A stretch of 6,729 nucleotides of DNA from Dehalococcoidales bacterium (GTDB lineage Bacteria > Chloroflexota > Dehalococcoidia > Dehalococcoidales > RBG-16-60-22). The stretch is taken from the NCBI GenBank assembly GCA_030639445.1, contig DAOWCR010000065.1, positions 1 through 6,729 of the forward strand. The letters are read 5' to 3'. The notes under the pieces are model-generated. The model saw nothing but the letters and a program-made list of their open reading frames with translations, ran no database searches and was not told the origin of the DNA. Of the stretch, positions 5,074 to 6,729 are shown piece by piece. Position 1 is the stretch's first letter. The number at the start of each line of letters is the position of its first letter. Both the position numbers and the translations under genes were made by a program.

Positions 5074-6729
5074 ATGAGCGTGACCGAATCCGGCGAATAT
5101 CTCATGCGGACCGGTTTGACCAGACTTCTGGAAATCAAGGATGCTGACATCCGTATTCTCACCCTGGAGCAGTGCCGTGACGCGATAGACAAAAGCATCC
5201 ACATTGGCGGTGCTTTTTCGGCCACCATCCCGGCGGTGGCGCTCTATTACGGGGGGATAATGGAGTATGACGTGGCCAACCCGACGAAGCGGGGGCAGGA
5301 CCTGTTTGTGCTGAGCAAGGGGCATGCCGTGGCCACCATGGCCTCTATTTACGCCGACCTCGGTTATTTCGACCGCTCGGTGCTGAAGAACTCCCGGGGC
5401 GCCGAGAGCATACTCAACGGCCACCCCGGCCCGATTCTACCCGGTTTCCATATCTCCACCGGCCCCCTGGGCCAGGGCTTGAGCGTGGCCGAGGGGCTGG
5501 CCCTGGTGGGTAAAAAAAGCCCCAACTATGATGTGTTCTGCCTGAACGGGGATGGAGAACTGCAGGAAGGCATTATCTGGGAGGCGGTCATGTTTTCCAG
5601 TTATAAAAAGCTGGATAACCTGTGCGTCATGGTTGACAAAAATGCCGGCCAGCTGGACGATACCAAGCAGCTCATCTTCCCGCTGCTTGACCTGGACAAA
5701 AGATTTGCCTGCTTCGGCTGGCGGGTCTTTAACGTTGATGGCACGCAGTACAGCACGGTCCTGGAGGCGCTGCAAACGTTCAAGTATGCCCCGCGTGACG
5801 GCCGGCCCACGGCCATCATCTGCCGGACACGCAAGGGGTTTGGCGGGTTCTCCAGTTTTATGACTGGTCATAAAGTCACCATGCCGGACGCCATGACGGA
5901 GCAGGAACTGGCCCTGCAGGCGCAGAGGCGGGCGGATAGAGTGGCCGGGTTTCTTAACTTCTTTAACGGACTGGGGACCGGAGGCGAGGGTGGGGCGGTT
6001 CGGGAGAAACTCCTGGCAGTGGCCAGGGGAATGAACCTGGACATCGTGATTAAAGAGAAGAAAGCGGGCGGGGTCAAGGCGGTGGTCTTGCCGGTAAGGA
6101 CGAGACCGGCGCCCCCGCGCAACAAGAAAATAGTCTATGATGCCAGTCAGCTTCCTAAGCTGGATAAGGAGAAGGAACACGCCGCCGCCGGTGTCATCAC
6201 CGCCGCCATGAAGGTCTTTGCCCGGGACCCGAGGGTGGTTTCCCTGGATGCTGACCTGGCTTCGACCAGTGGACTTGAAGTCGGGGTTGGCTTTGTGGAT
6301 ATGAGCCGGGCGTTTAATGTGGGTATTGCCGAGCCCAATATGATGGGCATCGGGGAGGCTTTTGCCGTGATGGGCTACAATACCTGGGCGAGCACCTTCT
6401 GCCCGTTCTTTGACTGGCGGGTCCTGCGCCGGATTGCCATCGGCTACCAGGAAAGGCTGGAAGCGATGGCGACGAAAGGCGGCTGGCTCAGTGAGGGGCA
6501 CGGCCTGGACATCACTTATATCGCCACGGCGCCGAACTTTGAGACGAACACCAACGGCGCCACCCTCATGGGTAACTACGACAACCTGGTATTTGGCGGC
6601 ATCGCCCACCTGAAAATCATTGACGTCTCCTGTCCCAACCAGTTGCTCGGGATAATGAAGTGGATTATGGAGGGCAACAAGGGGCTGGTCTACGTGAGGA
6701 TTATGCGCGCGCCGGCCGGCGTTATCTAC
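5074..6729 (+). CDS. Transketolase-family TPP-dependent enzyme, both catalytic halves fused (3' end cut by window)
   Basis: The frame is open for 552 codons from ATG 5074 to the window edge without a stop. GGGAGGT (5061-5067) lies 6 nt before the ATG. The N-terminal TPP domain shows SKGH (81-84), PGFHISTGPLGQGLSVAEG (124-141 region) and the diphosphate/Mg motif GDGELQEG (159-166), with N190 of VDKN 28 residues further on. The pyrimidine domain begins near residue 370: SLDADLAS, then FNVGIAEPNMMGIGEAFAVMG, in which E420 is the expected N1'-activating Glu. Classical transketolase is about 660 residues, so roughly 100 residues of C-terminal domain are missing. Several features are not classical: VDKN replaces the usual DDN, residues about 290-370 form a divergent linker rich in Lys, Pro and Gly, and NGATLMGN (494-501) stands where transketolases have the DGPTHQ motif. 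The enzyme probably transfers two-carbon units using TPP, but the substrate cannot be assigned. It follows the redox gene by 33 nt and may belong to the same operon. Confidence 0.87.
   Translation, partial: MSVTESGEYLMRTGLTRLLEIKDADIRILTLEQCRDAIDKSIHIGGAFSATIPAVALYYGGIMEYDVANPTKRGQDLFVLSKGHAVATMASIYADLGYFDRSVLKNSRGAESILNGHPGPILPGFHISTGPLGQGLSVAEGLALVGKKSPNYDVFCLNGDGELQEGIIWEAVMFSSYKKLDNLCVMVDKNAGQLDDTKQLIFPLLDLDKRFACFGWRVFNVDGTQYSTVLEALQTFKYAPRDGRPTAIICRTRKGFGGFSSFMTGHKVTMPDAMTEQELALQAQRRADRVAGFLNFFNGLGTGGEGGAVREKLLAVARGMNLDIVIKEKKAGGVKAVVLPVRTRPAPPRNKKIVYDASQLPKLDKEKEHAAAGVITAAMKVFARDPRVVSLDADLASTSGLEVGVGFVDMSRAFNVGIAEPNMMGIGEAFAVMGYNTWASTFCPFFDWRVLRRIAIGYQERLEAMATKGGWLSEGHGLDITYIATAPNFETNTNGATLMGNYDNLVFGGIAHLKIIDVSCPNQLLGIMKWIMEGNKGLVYVRIMRAPAGVIY

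Noticed and set aside
5437..6609. A 390-codon open frame on the minus strand
   Set aside because: It is wholly antisense to the transketolase-family gene, has no recognisable domain, and arises from that gene's codon bias in GC-rich DNA. The + strand frame carries all expected TPP motifs.

Overview
The window looks like a chromosomal segment from an anaerobic bacterium, most likely Chloroflexota (Dehalococcoidia-like). This is an inference from three things: a bL9-DnaB-DnaD-DnaC gene order, a DnaD-domain protein (a Firmicutes/Chloroflexota trait), and a corrinoid-activation protein typical of anaerobes. A clostridial or other Firmicutes origin is the main alternative. All genes are on the + strand and tightly packed, and no RNA gene, CRISPR array or mobile element is visible.

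Replication block (1-3725). The window opens in the C-terminus of ribosomal protein bL9, which carries a tail of about 70 residues rich in Lys and Glu. One base after its stop comes the replicative helicase DnaB (254-1630), complete and without an intein. A DnaD-domain primosome protein (1697-2407) follows, then an AAA+ DnaC/DnaI-type helicase loader (2328-3725) that overlaps the dnaD end by 80 nt. The loader carries an N-terminal Cys4 zinc-finger-like segment and two tandem copies of its whole AAA+ module, an internal duplication with a fixed 561-nt period. Helicase, loading cofactor and loader are thus encoded side by side.

Corrinoid/redox block (3816-5040). The most striking feature is here. 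A gene for a protein like the MetH AdoMet-binding activation domain is split only by one in-frame TGA at 4233-4235, directly after a Cys codon. Immediately downstream is a two-part stem-loop (4236-4279) whose apex closely resembles the E. coli fdhF bacterial SECIS. I read this as a single 233-residue selenoprotein with Sec140, four residues before the predicted AdoMet-binding arginine. A Cys-rich redox protein of the C_GCAxxG_C_C family follows 16 nt later and could be a redox partner.

Sugar/TPP enzyme (5074 to the window edge). A transketolase-family thiamine-diphosphate enzyme with both catalytic halves fused runs off the right end. It keeps the TPP-binding and catalytic Glu motifs but departs from classical transketolase in the substrate-side motifs, so its substrate is uncertain.
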